Shown here in pieces: positions 1 to 5,624 of a DNA stretch of 13,685 nt. The notes beneath the pieces were generated by a model. That model saw only the letters and a program-made list of their open reading frames with translations, was not told where the DNA came from and made no database searches. Position 1 is the stretch's first letter. Each line of letters begins with the position of its first letter. The translations under genes were made by a program, and so were the position numbers. The DNA comes from Dehalococcoidia bacterium (GTDB lineage Bacteria; Chloroflexota; Dehalococcoidia; Dehalococcoidales; RBG-16-60-22): contig JAUXAC010000026.1 of assembly GCA_030615035.1 (NCBI GenBank), positions 1-13,685 on the forward strand, in the 5' to 3' direction.

Positions 1-2
1 AT

Positions 3-329
3 ACAGTGGGAACGGTAGCATTATTTGCTCCCTACGAATGGGGTTATCGTTGTCCTAAGGGACACAGGGGTGAATTGATTACCTGGTCAGAGTTTGCTAA
101 ACATATCTGGTGCTATAAGTGCCAGTTGGACTATCCATCCAGAAATTGCCCAATGCAGAGACCATCCTGGATGAAACCCGAAGAATTTAAGCATATGGTA
201 GCTAAATTACCATTTAAGCCAAAAGTATTACCGGGCGTCGACCACTATATCGAGCTTCTGGACAAGACTGAAAAGAAGGCGAGGCTGGATGAGATAAAGA
301 GACTGGAAGGAGGTGAATATGAAAGTTAA
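3..329 (+). CDS. Zinc-ribbon-like hypothetical protein, 5' end probably outside window
   Basis: The reading frame is open to the left edge, so the gene is probably partial; a GTG at position 6 is the only early in-window start and has no room for a visible ribosome binding site. Counting from that GTG, Cys16, His20, Cys36, Cys39 and Cys48 form a CPxGH...CxxC pattern that resembles a zinc ribbon. The C-terminal third is charged and probably helical. I do not recognise the family. Its last codons overlap the start of the next gene, whose ribosome binding site (GGAAGGAGG) lies inside this gene, so the two are probably translationally coupled. Confidence 0.6.
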   Translation, partial: TVGTVALFAPYEWGYRCPKGHRGELITWSEFAKHIWCYKCQLDYPSRNCPMQRPSWMKPEEFKHMVAKLPFKPKVLPGVDHYIELLDKTEKKARLDEIKRLEGGEYES

Positions 330-552
330 TATGTCCATTAAGAGCGACCAGCTCAATAAAGAGGACCTGCGTGCCTTACTGCAGGCCGTCCGGGACTGTG
401 AGATGGCCACTTTCCCGAATAAGGGAATCTATGTCTCGGCTGAAGTCCCAGAGCTGAGTTCAGACGATATGACGGATATCCTGACGAGCATCAAGCCTCC
501 GTATAACTACGGACCGGTGATTTTCAAGTATAAAAAAAGGGAGGAGGGATAG
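319..552 (+). CDS. Hypothetical small protein (77 aa)
   Basis: The start is set at the ATG at 319, six bases after a strong GGAAGGAGG; an in-frame GTG at 313 overlaps that ribosome binding site and is less likely. The protein is soluble, with an acidic, probably helical first half (KEDLRALLQAVRDCE) and a basic tail (KYKKREEG). No signal peptide, membrane segment or metal motif is seen, and I do not recognise the family. It overlaps the upstream gene by 11 bases and is followed after 6 bases by a small membrane protein, so it belongs to the same transcription unit. Confidence 0.6.
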   Translation: MKVNMSIKSDQLNKEDLRALLQAVRDCEMATFPNKGIYVSAEVPELSSDDMTDILTSIKPPYNYGPVIFKYKKREEG

Positions 553-558
553 AGAAAG

Positions 559-768
559 ATGGTAAAGCTAAAAGGTGCAGGAATGGTGATGGCCATCATC
601 CTTATTTCGGCTGGTGGCTGGGTCGCAATCGTGGCTTTCGTCATAAAACCTAATATGTGGGTCGGGGCAGCTCTATGCTTGTTTGGTGGTAGTGTCATCG
701 GGCTGGGGATATTCTACCTGATGATGCGATGGTGGTTTAAGGGAATTGAGATGAGAAGGAGATGGTAG
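559..768 (+). CDS. Small two-helix membrane protein (69 aa)
   Basis: Two hydrophobic stretches at about residues 8-29 and 32-56, separated by a short KPNMW turn, predict a membrane hairpin. The C-terminus is basic (RRRW), which by the positive-inside rule would place both ends in the cytoplasm. The ribosome binding site is the GAGGAGGG that overlaps the end of the preceding gene. The family is not recognised. Small two-helix proteins in phage arrays can be holin-like or superinfection-related, but nothing here shows that, and no endolysin gene is nearby. Confidence 0.6.
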   Translation: MVKLKGAGMVMAIILISAGGWVAIVAFVIKPNMWVGAALCLFGGSVIGLGIFYLMMRWWFKGIEMRRRW

Positions 769-783
769 CGTAGAAGGGTTGTT

Positions 784-1095
784 ATGAAAGATAAAGCAGA
801 TGGGAAACTAGGGCTTGCCCTGACAAATTGTGTTATCTGTGGGATCCAATACTTTGGTGGCCGGCAGTTTACCTGCTCGGATGCCTGCCATGAAGAGCTG
901 GTGAGGAGGCTGATTGAGAAGTATGGCGAGTTCAAGATGGTGGTGCGCGCCAGCACCGGTGAAGCCTTCAGAGTGCCGACCAGGGATATCCTTGAGAAGG
1001 GAGTCCGGGAGCAGGAACTTGACCAATATCCTAAATGGGAGGGAGATTATAAAAGTTCACCAGTGAGTGAAGCAGGGGAAGGTCGTAGAAGATGA
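784..1095 (+). CDS. Zinc-finger protein, CxxC...CxxxCH type (103 aa)
   Basis: Residues 16-36 contain Cys16-x2-Cys19 and Cys31-x3-Cys35-His36 in the context CVICG...FTCSDACHEELVRRL. This is the arrangement of small zinc ribbons in which a CS..CH knuckle is followed by a helix. The rest is charged, with an RxPTRDI stretch around residues 63-69 and a basic C-terminus (GEGRRR). Zinc binding is inferred from the ligands; the partner (DNA, RNA or protein) is unknown. The start ATG at 784 follows a weak GAAGGG. The stop overlaps the next gene by four bases (ATGA). Confidence 0.6.
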   Translation: MKDKADGKLGLALTNCVICGIQYFGGRQFTCSDACHEELVRRLIEKYGEFKMVVRASTGEAFRVPTRDILEKGVREQELDQYPKWEGDYKSSPVSEAGEGRRR

Positions 1096-1412
1096 ATGAT
1101 ATGAAAGACTATCTCTGGCTCGTTAAGACGAACAAGGGCGACTTCTTCATAACCGTGATAGGGAATTGGACTCAGGAAGAGGCTGCCAAGAAACTCCGAT
1201 GGGTGTTCGATGAGATAAAGCTCGATATCATCGCCATGATTCCGAGAAAACGAGCTACCGGTCCCGATGATGCGATGGGCACTCTATATGAGCAGGAGGA
1301 GCCAAAAGACAAGCGGGGCTTCCAGTTTCTGGGCGGTAAGAAACTCTGGGCGGTCTGCGGCCGAGGAGTCGAATACGAGGCTGAAATGATACGCTTGAAG
1401 AAGGAGAGCTGA
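1092..1412 (+). CDS. Hypothetical protein (106 aa)
   Basis: The gene starts within the stop of the zinc-finger gene (ATGA overlap) and its own stop overlaps the Nudix start (TGATG), so it is translated in a tightly coupled series. The protein begins with a strand-rich segment (YLWLVKTNKGDFFITVIG) followed by a helix (TQEEAAKKLRWVFDEI), an alpha/beta pattern. No catalytic motif, membrane segment or metal site is seen and I do not recognise the family. A reverse-strand frame across the same region is a shadow of it. Confidence 0.55.
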   Translation: MNDMKDYLWLVKTNKGDFFITVIGNWTQEEAAKKLRWVFDEIKLDIIAMIPRKRATGPDDAMGTLYEQEEPKDKRGFQFLGGKKLWAVCGRGVEYEAEMIRLKKES

Positions 1413-1825
1413 TGGATAAACAAATAATACCAGTCGTTGCTGCCGTCATCACAACAGGGAAAGGGAAAAGAACGGCCTTTCTGCTTCACCGAATAATGGA
1501 GTCGAGGAATCCGGAACTCATAGGCAAATGGGAGTACCCTGGCGGGATGATGGAATATGAAGAGTCACCCGGTTTTGCCTTGAGAAGGGAAATTAGAGAG
1601 GAATTGGGGCGAGAGATAATATTGGGCAAATTGATACATGCTAAGACTTTCATCTCTGAGAGCCAAGAGCACTATCTGATTCTTTACTACCACTGTCAAT
1701 TTCCTGATACTCGGGAACTTCTACCAAAGGACTGTGCTTGGTTTGAACGAGGGCAGTTTGGCTACTTCTCTTGCCTAGAGGAAATAGAAGAGGTAGCCAA
1801 TATATTACTGAAGAAGGAGGACTGA
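1412..1825 (+). CDS. Nudix (MutT-like) hydrolase
   Basis: This 137-residue protein carries a Nudix box, G-x5-E-x7-RE-x2-EE-x-G, at Gly45, Glu51, Arg59-Glu60, Glu63-Glu64 and Gly66. The preceding GKWEYPGG is typical of MutT/CTP-pyrophosphohydrolase relatives. The family hydrolyses nucleoside diphosphates linked to another moiety, with Mg2+ held by the box glutamates; members cleave 8-oxo-dGTP, dCTP analogues or similar nucleotides. The length matches a single-domain MutT-type enzyme. One small departure is Arg67 in place of the usual hydrophobic residue after the box glycine. In a mobile element it could sanitise or adjust the nucleotide pool, but the substrate cannot be read from sequence. 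The ribosome binding site is AAGGAG in the end of the preceding gene. Confidence 0.88.
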   Translation: MDKQIIPVVAAVITTGKGKRTAFLLHRIMESRNPELIGKWEYPGGMMEYEESPGFALRREIREELGREIILGKLIHAKTFISESQEHYLILYYHCQFPDTRELLPKDCAWFERGQFGYFSCLEEIEEVANILLKKED

Positions 1826-1832
1826 GGTGACT

Positions 1833-2045
1833 ATGAAAGTTATAGACTCAATGTGGTTCACCACCTCACAAGGGCAGTTTGGCCTTGTCGTTGGTGAGAA
1901 TGAAATGGGAGAGCGCAAGCTCTATGCTGGTGTCGTCAGTGGTCTCAACCAAAAAGCTGATGAGCAAGCAATCCTATCTTGGGGCAATAAGGTTAATATT
2001 GGCATACTGGAAGGTCTGATAGCTAAAACGAAGAAGGGAAAATAA
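1833..2045 (+). CDS. Hypothetical small beta-rich protein (70 aa)
   Basis: The ATG at 1833 follows GAGGTGA by a few bases; an in-frame GTG at 1827, six bases after AAGGAGG, is an equally placed alternative adding two residues. The protein looks like a compact beta fold: MWFTTSQGQFGLVVGENEMGERKLYAGVV followed by a helix (KADEQAILSW). There are no cysteines, membrane segments or catalytic motifs. I do not recognise a named family. It follows the Nudix gene directly and leads into a small membrane-protein gene after a single base. Confidence 0.5.
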   Translation: MKVIDSMWFTTSQGQFGLVVGENEMGERKLYAGVVSGLNQKADEQAILSWGNKVNIGILEGLIAKTKKGK

Positions 2046-2046
2046 G

Positions 2047-2211
2047 ATGTGGCTTATCTTCATCGGTGCCAGTGTGGGGTTCCCAATGGGCATATTTCTA
2101 GCATGGTGGGGGTATCAACGGAAAACTATGGGTCTCGGACTATGTGGCACAGCAATAGCTATTCTTAGTCTGATAACAATGATATTAGCTTGGGCAGAGC
2201 TAGGCGTATAA
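2047..2211 (+). CDS. Small two-helix membrane protein (54 aa)
   Basis: ATG at 2047 follows AAGAAGGGA by about seven bases. The 54 residues form two hydrophobic segments (about 2-20 and 29-50) joined by a polar GYQRKTMG turn, predicting a membrane hairpin. The start codon lies in the six-base loop of a small hairpin (ATAAG 2042-2046 with CTTAT 2053-2057), which could affect initiation. Its last codons and TAA stop lie in the 5' arm of the junction hairpin at 2204-2225. Function is unknown; composition resembles the protein at 559 but with no clear similarity. Confidence 0.55.
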   Translation: MWLIFIGASVGFPMGIFLAWWGYQRKTMGLGLCGTAIAILSLITMILAWAELGV

Positions 2212-2225
2212 TTGACGTTACACGC
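2204..2225 (+). repeat. Junction hairpin, family 1 (GCGTATAA-N6-TTACACGC)
   Basis: Arms GCGTATAA (2204-2211) and TTACACGC (2218-2225) pair with one A/C mismatch around the loop TTGACG. The stop TAA of the upstream gene is in the 5' arm, and AAAGGAGG of the next gene begins three bases after the 3' arm. Confidence 0.65.
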
Positions 2226-2243
2226 AGAAAGGAGGTAGACCAA

Positions 2244-2540
2244 ATGGCAAATCTAAGACAGGTAACCACTGAGGACCAGGTTGACCGAGAGGCGGAATCA
2301 ATTAAGAGATTCCTCAAGAGTGAGAACGAGCCGGTAATCATCGCCTGGGGGACAGCAGAGGGGATGGAGTTCTATAAGCCTCCTGAAGTACTGGAGGCCC
2401 TTAAGGCACAACATGATGCCATAGACCGATTGTTTGCCGAACTAATACAGAGGGATAAAACCTTCTTCCCCTCAAAGAGTGGGATGCCTTGGGAAGCTAT
2501 GAAGAAAGGAAACGCCCTTATCCAGAAGCTAAGCGTGTAA
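2244..2540 (+). CDS. Hypothetical acidic helical protein (98 aa)
   Basis: The start is set at ATG 2244, after AAAGGAGG with about eight bases spacing; an upstream in-frame ATG at 2190 would run through the preceding gene, the hairpin and the ribosome binding site and is rejected. The protein has a charged N-terminus (TTEDQVDREAESIKRFLK), a short strand-like VIIAWGT and a long helical middle (EVLEALKAQHDAIDRLFAELIQRD). No motif or family is recognised. It is flanked on both sides by family 1 junction elements, and its own stop is the TAA of the downstream copy. Confidence 0.6.
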   Translation: MANLRQVTTEDQVDREAESIKRFLKSENEPVIIAWGTAEGMEFYKPPEVLEALKAQHDAIDRLFAELIQRDKTFFPSKSGMPWEAMKKGNALIQKLSV

Positions 2541-2549
2541 TTGACGTTA
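2533..2549 (+). repeat. Junction element, family 1, eroded 3' arm
   Basis: GCGTGTAATTGACG (2533-2546) is identical over 14 bases to the copy at 2729 and differs by one base from the copy at 2204. TAA (stop of the upstream gene), N6 and TTA are kept, but the outer 3' arm is lost and replaced by AAAAGGAGG, the next ribosome binding site. Confidence 0.5.
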
Positions 2550-2563
2550 AAAGGAGGTAAACC

Positions 2564-2728
2564 ATGATTCCGACTCAGGAAGAAGTAGTCAAAGAAGGAG
2601 ACGTCTGTCCCGCATGCAGCGACGGCGTAGTCAGAGTCAAGAGCCTCAATCCGTTCTACATGGAATGCACACACTGTCATGCCAGATGGAACGACAGAGG
2701 ACAGCGCATTACAGTAGTTGAAGATTAG
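2564..2728 (+). CDS. Mini zinc-ribbon protein (54 aa)
   Basis: ATG at 2564 follows AAAGGAGG by about eight bases. Cys15-x2-Cys18 (CPAC) and Cys35-x2-Cys38 (CTHC) with about 16 intervening residues form a classic four-cysteine zinc ribbon occupying most of the protein; the strand-like VVRVKSLNPFYMEC between the knuckles fits the fold. Such mini ribbons often bind nucleic acid or a polymerase partner, but nothing here identifies the target. The gene stands alone between two family 1 junction elements, as if it were a discrete cassette. Confidence 0.65.
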   Translation: MIPTQEEVVKEGDVCPACSDGVVRVKSLNPFYMECTHCHARWNDRGQRITVVED

Positions 2729-2743
2729 GCGTGTAATTGACGC
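2729..2743 (+). repeat. Junction element, family 1, shortened
   Basis: GCGTGTAATTGACGC begins one base after the TAG stop of the mini zinc-ribbon gene. The usual TTA arm is missing; a short alternative stem GCGT/ACGC is possible. AAGGAGG of the next gene follows two bases later. Confidence 0.45.
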
Positions 2744-2758
2744 AAAGGAGGATGATAG

Positions 2759-2995
2759 ATGTCACTAAGTAAACGGTGGGACAAACAAGAGCAGCCGAAA
2801 ATAGCCGGTAAGCTGTCTACGCGAGTAGAACATCTCCTTGGGCGAGGGTATATCTATGGCTACCTCAAGAAACCATTGGAGCAGTTATCCGATGAGGAAC
2901 TGTGCTCGGTTCCATGGCTCGGGCCATGTGCTCTATATGATATCCGCCAGGTATTGCCCCGGCCACGCCTAGGTGTGTCTACTGGGGACGGATAG
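2759..2995 (+). CDS. Stand-alone RNA polymerase alpha-CTD-like (HhH) protein
   Basis: Residues 18-66 of this 78-residue protein follow the pattern of the alpha-subunit C-terminal domain of bacterial RNA polymerase: LSTRVEHLL, then LEQLSDEEL, then VPWLGPCALYDIRQVL. Arg22 falls where the DNA-contacting Arg265 of E. coli alpha lies, and Gly55 fits the helix-hairpin-helix glycine; the Lys/Ser that usually follow that glycine are Cys57/Ala58 here, so DNA contacts would be altered. There are three extra residues in the first loop. The rest of the alpha subunit is absent. It might bind DNA or host transcription factors; that is inference from fold resemblance only. ATG 2759 follows AAGGAGG by seven bases. 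Confidence 0.55.
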   Translation: MSLSKRWDKQEQPKIAGKLSTRVEHLLGRGYIYGYLKKPLEQLSDEELCSVPWLGPCALYDIRQVLPRPRLGVSTGDG

Positions 2996-3015
2996 CGTGT
3001 AATGGGTATTAAACG
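2995..3015 (+). repeat. Junction hairpin, family 1
   Basis: CGTGTAAT (2996-3003) pairs with ATTAAACG (3008-3015) around GGGT with one G/A mismatch, keeping the TAA-N6-TTA core. The final G of the upstream TAG stop is the first base of the element (GCGTGTAA). AAGGAGGTG follows three bases after the arm. Confidence 0.55.
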
Positions 3016-3034
3016 ATAAGGAGGTGTTTACCAG

Positions 3035-3259
3035 ATGATAACGGTTTTCTTTGTAGACGATGGGCAAGACTTCCTCGAATGGGATATCAGCGATAAAGGG
3101 GAGGTCGTGGATTGCCGGCCATTTCAGGGCGACATTTGGATTGGCACGAAGGTCCATAACAAAGATATACAACCAGGTGACCATCTCGACATCACTACGA
3201 CAGATGGCACCGACCGACATTTAATTCACGCCGTAGAGAAAGTCCTGGAGCTTGCCTAG
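3035..3259 (+). CDS. Hypothetical beta-rich protein (74 aa)
   Basis: ATG 3035 lies about nine bases after AAGGAGG. The protein alternates short hydrophobic strands with acidic turns (ITVFFVDDGQDFLEWDISDKGEVVDC) and has a PGDHLDITTTDG stretch at about residues 47-58, suggesting a small beta barrel or sandwich. There is one cysteine, no membrane segment and no catalytic motif. I do not recognise the family. It sits between two family 1 hairpins. Confidence 0.58.
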   Translation: MITVFFVDDGQDFLEWDISDKGEVVDCRPFQGDIWIGTKVHNKDIQPGDHLDITTTDGTDRHLIHAVEKVLELA

Positions 3260-3267
3260 AGCGATTA

Positions 3268-3289
3268 GCGTATAACAGGGGTTATACGC
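3268..3289 (+). repeat. Junction hairpin, family 1, perfect 9-bp stem
   Basis: GCGTATAAC (3268-3276) pairs perfectly with GTTATACGC (3281-3289) around AGGG. Unlike other copies it starts eight bases after the upstream stop (TAG 3257-3259), so the element is not merely the end of a coding region. The ribosome binding site AGGGAGG starts two bases after the 3' arm. Confidence 0.75.
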
Positions 3290-3308
3290 AAGGGAGGTTG
3301 GAGAGGAA

Positions 3309-3512
3309 ATGAAGGCAGGAGACGAGAAGGTTGTGGGTGGGAAGATACTCGTGTGGGTAATTTGTCCCAAATGCGATACAGGAAGATGGGTGCAGAGATC
3401 TCAAGCCAGACTACCGCTCTTCACCGGGCGGTGTAGGGATTGCTATATGAAGATTGCCAAACAGGAGAATGTGAGGTACTACGCGCCAGCAGTGACCTCA
3501 CCATGGTGGTGA
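3309..3512 (+). CDS. Zinc-ribbon protein (67 aa)
   Basis: Cys19-x2-Cys22 (CPKC) and Cys42-x2-Cys45 (CRDC) frame a basic linker (GRWVQRSQARLPLFTGR), a treble-clef or ribbon arrangement typical of small phage-type zinc proteins. The basic linker suggests a nucleic-acid role, which is inference. An aromatic tail (RYYAPAVTSPWW) follows the helix. ATG 3309 has GGGAGG about ten bases upstream, directly after the perfect hairpin at 3268. Confidence 0.62.
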   Translation: MKAGDEKVVGGKILVWVICPKCDTGRWVQRSQARLPLFTGRCRDCYMKIAKQENVRYYAPAVTSPWW

Positions 3513-3547
3513 GGTAGGTTCGGTTATTATATGCAAAGGAGGGAAGT

Positions 3548-3775
3548 ATGCCGAGAATTGAGGAAATGTATGCCTTCGTCGCTGAAGACTCGGGACCTGA
3601 CGATGAAGGAGTTGTGGCTATGAGTGTCGGCAATGTAATGCTGCCCTTGGTCGGCGCCGATATAGCCCGGGTAGAAAGTCTCAGACCGGTAGCCAGGTCC
3701 ATATCGGCGCAGACCGGGAAGAAAATTAAGCTACTACACTTCACTCAGAGGGAAGACCTTGGAGACGTAATATGA
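3548..3775 (+). CDS. Conserved-looking phage-type hypothetical protein (75 aa)
   Basis: The protein begins MPRIEEMYAFVAEDSGPDDEGVVAM and contains LVGADIARVESLRPVARSISAQTGKKIKLLHF, a strand-helix-strand pattern. I recall similar short proteins from phage and environmental sequences, but no function is attached and I could not check. There is no signal peptide, membrane segment or metal motif. AAAGGAGGG precedes ATG 3548 by four bases. The spacer upstream lacks a clear hairpin; only a TAG-N6-TTA trace may remain. Confidence 0.62.
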   Translation: MPRIEEMYAFVAEDSGPDDEGVVAMSVGNVMLPLVGADIARVESLRPVARSISAQTGKKIKLLHFTQREDLGDVI

Positions 3776-3794
3776 CCGAAAGGGGGAGGAAAAG

Positions 3795-3872
3795 ATGTGT
3801 AAGACACAGGTTCGTGGTATTGAGCGTCTAAGGATTGGAAAGGGTCTTATTGAAGCAGTGAGGCTTGAGTGA
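3795..3872 (+). pseudogene. 5' portion of HTH gene, cut by in-frame TGA
   Basis: ATG 3795 follows a strong GGGGGAGG and opens a 25-codon frame that ends at TGA 3870-3872. The same frame continues without another stop to 4199, through the frame listed next. The peptide (GIERLRIGKGLIEAVRLE) would supply the first helix of the helix-turn-helix whose recognition part lies after the TGA. A nonsense mutation, a sequencing error or programmed readthrough are all possible. Other genes in the window use TGA as an ordinary stop, so general TGA reassignment is unlikely. Confidence 0.5.
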
Positions 3873-3902
3873 GAAAGGAACCCGCAGGCTAAGGCAGCAG
3901 AC

Positions 3903-4199
3903 ATGGCCAGGCGCCTTGGTAAGTCCAGAGAGGCAATCAGACAGGTACTTGTGGAACTAGGACTCCCAACAAAGTTAAATGTGGTCAAATTCTGCACAGC
4001 CTGTGGTAAGAAGCTAAAGTGGGGAAACACTAGCGGTCGCTGCCGAGGGTGTTTCATTGCCCCTGAGGTTAAGGATGCAGTAGTGCGGGACTACCTGCGT
4101 GGGGATAAATCCGAAGCCATCCAGCTAGAGCATAAGATAGGGAAAGAGGTGATGTACCGCATCCTGCACACCCGGAATGTGAAGCTGAGGTCGCGATGA
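3903..4199 (+). CDS. HTH plus zinc-ribbon DNA-binding protein, downstream part (98 aa)
   Basis: From ATG 3903 the frame encodes MARRLGKSREAIRQVLVELGL, the second and recognition helices of a helix-turn-helix. A four-cysteine ribbon follows (Cys31, Cys34, Cys47, Cys50), then a second helical stretch (DKSEAIQLEHKIGKEVMYRILHTRNVKLRSR) that may be another helix-turn-helix. Together these suggest a small DNA-binding regulator. The first helix probably lies upstream of the TGA at 3870. If only this part is made, it starts at 3903 with a weak AAGG and has an incomplete domain. The stop overlaps the next start (ATGA), so upstream translation is expected to matter for the following gene. Confidence 0.6.
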   Translation: MARRLGKSREAIRQVLVELGLPTKLNVVKFCTACGKKLKWGNTSGRCRGCFIAPEVKDAVVRDYLRGDKSEAIQLEHKIGKEVMYRILHTRNVKLRSR

Positions 4200-4468
4200 G
4201 GCTACTTATATATAAATTGATAACTTTGTTAATCATCCTGCTGGCTAAATTGCGATGTAGGGTGGCTAACAGCATCGGCTGGGAGCTTCGCAAAGACCGA
4301 GACGAACAAAACCTGATGCCCCAAATGTGGTTCTCAAAGGCAAGAGGCATCCTGCTCGAGTGCTGCGACTGTGGCCTATCACATAGGTTATTTGAGAGCG
4401 ATAAGGGGTCCCACGCTTGGCCTGAGAGACCGAAAGGGTATGACTATAAATGGAGACTAGGCGTATAA
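4196..4468 (+). CDS. Membrane-anchored CCDCGLSH protein, copy 1 (90 aa)
   Basis: An N-terminal hydrophobic helix (about residues 3-17, flanked by Arg/Lys) is followed by a soluble domain with a CCDCGLSH motif (Cys56, Cys57, Cys59, His63) and HAWPERPKGYDY, possible metal ligands. CDCGL-H motifs occur in small phage proteins of unknown function. The protein has a close paralogue at 12992-13270: the stretches WELRKDRDEQNLMP, ILLECCDCGLSHRLFES and GSHAWPERPKGYDY are identical or nearly so, while the DNA has diverged mainly at third positions, indicating protein-level constraint. The TAA stop is inside the hairpin at 4461. The start overlaps the preceding stop by four bases. Confidence 0.65.
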   Translation: MRLLIYKLITLLIILLAKLRCRVANSIGWELRKDRDEQNLMPQMWFSKARGILLECCDCGLSHRLFESDKGSHAWPERPKGYDYKWRLGV

Positions 4469-4482
4469 GAGAGCTTATACGC
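4461..4482 (+). repeat. Junction hairpin, family 1, perfect 9-bp stem
   Basis: GCGTATAAG (4461-4469) pairs perfectly with CTTATACGC (4474-4482) around AGAG. The stop TAA of the upstream gene (4466-4468) is within the 5' arm. AGAGGAG follows, but the next start is about 35 bases further on with its own AAAGGAGG, so the first ribosome binding site looks orphaned. Confidence 0.75.
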
Positions 4483-4522
4483 AGAGGAGTCTAGGGAAAT
4501 AAGAAAGGAGGTGATGACTGAG

Positions 4523-4930
4523 ATGAGATTGTTTATCAAGATCGGAGGTCGGAATAAACTCATCAGCAAAGCCAAAGACGGAGGCGGATTCCAGACCGTT
4601 GAGGTGATGGTCACCAATGACTTTGAGCTGATGGTGCCGGAGCCGGAGCGCCAATACTGGGTTGAGCTTTATCCCTCGTGGGATACACAGACTCTTAAAA
4701 TCAACGCACTTGAGGGGGGCATCCTGATGGGCCTAATTATGCAGGCAGAAGACCGATCTCGGCTGGCCCTAGATGACATCTGGAAGCAGCTGGTGGCTCT
4801 GAAGAAGCAGGCTGAGGAAGAAGCGGGCGTGACGAAGGAAATACTGCCCGGGGGGATGATCAGGATTAGAGATAGGGACGGCAATGTGATTACCAGGCAG
4901 CCATTTCCCTATGAAGTGGAGGGAAACTAA
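4523..4930 (+). CDS. Hypothetical protein (135 aa)
   Basis: AAAGGAGGTGAT (4504-4516) matches the 16S rRNA 3' end almost fully. ATG 4523 is eleven bases after GGAGG; the nearer GTG 4511 and ATG 4514 overlap or abut that site, so 4523 is preferred though not certain. The N-terminal half looks like beta strands (LFIKIGGRNKLISK, QYWVELYPSWDTQTLKI). Residues about 70-105 form an amphipathic helix or coiled coil (DIWKQLVALKKQAEEEAG), followed by GGMIRIRDRDGNVI. No family is recognised. The stop overlaps the radical SAM start (TAATG), so the two are probably coupled; whether they act together is unknown. Confidence 0.6.
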   Translation: MRLFIKIGGRNKLISKAKDGGGFQTVEVMVTNDFELMVPEPERQYWVELYPSWDTQTLKINALEGGILMGLIMQAEDRSRLALDDIWKQLVALKKQAEEEAGVTKEILPGGMIRIRDRDGNVITRQPFPYEVEGN

Positions 4931-5619
4931 TGAGCAGGATGTTCTTAATTGACGGCAAGCCTATGAAGACCTGGAATTGCTGGGTCGGCTGTGATTTCCT
5001 ATGCACCTACTGTAATGCCCGCCAGCTTGCCCTCACCCGCTTAAGGAACTCACCGCGCTACCGTGACGGCTTCACTCCCCACTTGGTCGAAGAGGAGCTC
5101 AGCCGAAAGTTTGCTCCGGGCGACTTCGTATTCGTGGGCTATATGGGCGATATCTCCTTCGCCACCAGGGAGCAGTTTTTGAGGATTTTGAGGAGGGTGA
5201 GGCAGTTCCCACAGACCAACTTTCTGATACAATCCAAGAATCCCAAGCAGTTTTACGACTGGAGAGAAGACTGGGGGATTGTTTTGCCGCCCAATGTCTA
5301 TCCAAGTACTACCATTGAGAGCAACCGTGATTATGGCCTCACTAAAGCCCCTCCGCCTATTGAGCGTTTCCGCTACCTGACGGGATATCCCCATAACCTT
5401 AAATTCCTCTCAATAGAGCCGATAATGGATTTTGACCTGGATGAGCTGACCCGGTGGGTGAGGCTGATGCAGCCCGATATCATCGAAGTCGGTGCCGACA
5501 ACTACCATAACCATCTCCCTGAGCCGCCCTGGTCGAAGGTGGAACAGCTGCTGGGGAAACTTAGGGAGATATGCCCGAACGTCGTAGAGAAAGAAGGACT
5601 GGAGAGACTAAGGGGGTGA
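4930..5619 (+). CDS. Radical SAM protein, DUF5131 (phage Gp37/Gp68)-like
   Basis: The 229-residue protein has a radical SAM cluster motif Cys21-x3-Cys25-x2-Cys28 (CDFLCTYC), with a further Cys17, which would ligate a [4Fe-4S] cluster that cleaves S-adenosylmethionine. Downstream signatures follow the barrel order seen in DUF5131-type phage proteins: GYMGD (70-74), QSKNP (101-105), TTIES (127-131), SIEPIMDF (161-168) and VGAD (187-190). DUF5131 proteins are common in phages and their substrate is unknown to me. Length is close to the usual 220-260 residues. The start overlaps the upstream stop by one base. Confidence in radical SAM is high, in the subfamily moderate. Confidence 0.82.
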   Translation: MSRMFLIDGKPMKTWNCWVGCDFLCTYCNARQLALTRLRNSPRYRDGFTPHLVEEELSRKFAPGDFVFVGYMGDISFATREQFLRILRRVRQFPQTNFLIQSKNPKQFYDWREDWGIVLPPNVYPSTTIESNRDYGLTKAPPPIERFRYLTGYPHNLKFLSIEPIMDFDLDELTRWVRLMQPDIIEVGADNYHNHLPEPPWSKVEQLLGKLREICPNVVEKEGLERLRG

Positions 5620-5624
5620 GAGCA

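Noticed and set aside
2207..2217. TATAAT and TTGACG next to each other in the family 1 element, promoter-like
   Set aside because: The order and spacing are wrong for a -35/-10 pair, and no -10 box lies about 17 bases after TTGACG in any copy; the bases are explained by the hairpin.
3268..3289. Junction hairpins as rho-independent terminators
   Set aside because: No T-run follows the stems, the stems are AT-rich, and a ribosome binding site follows directly.
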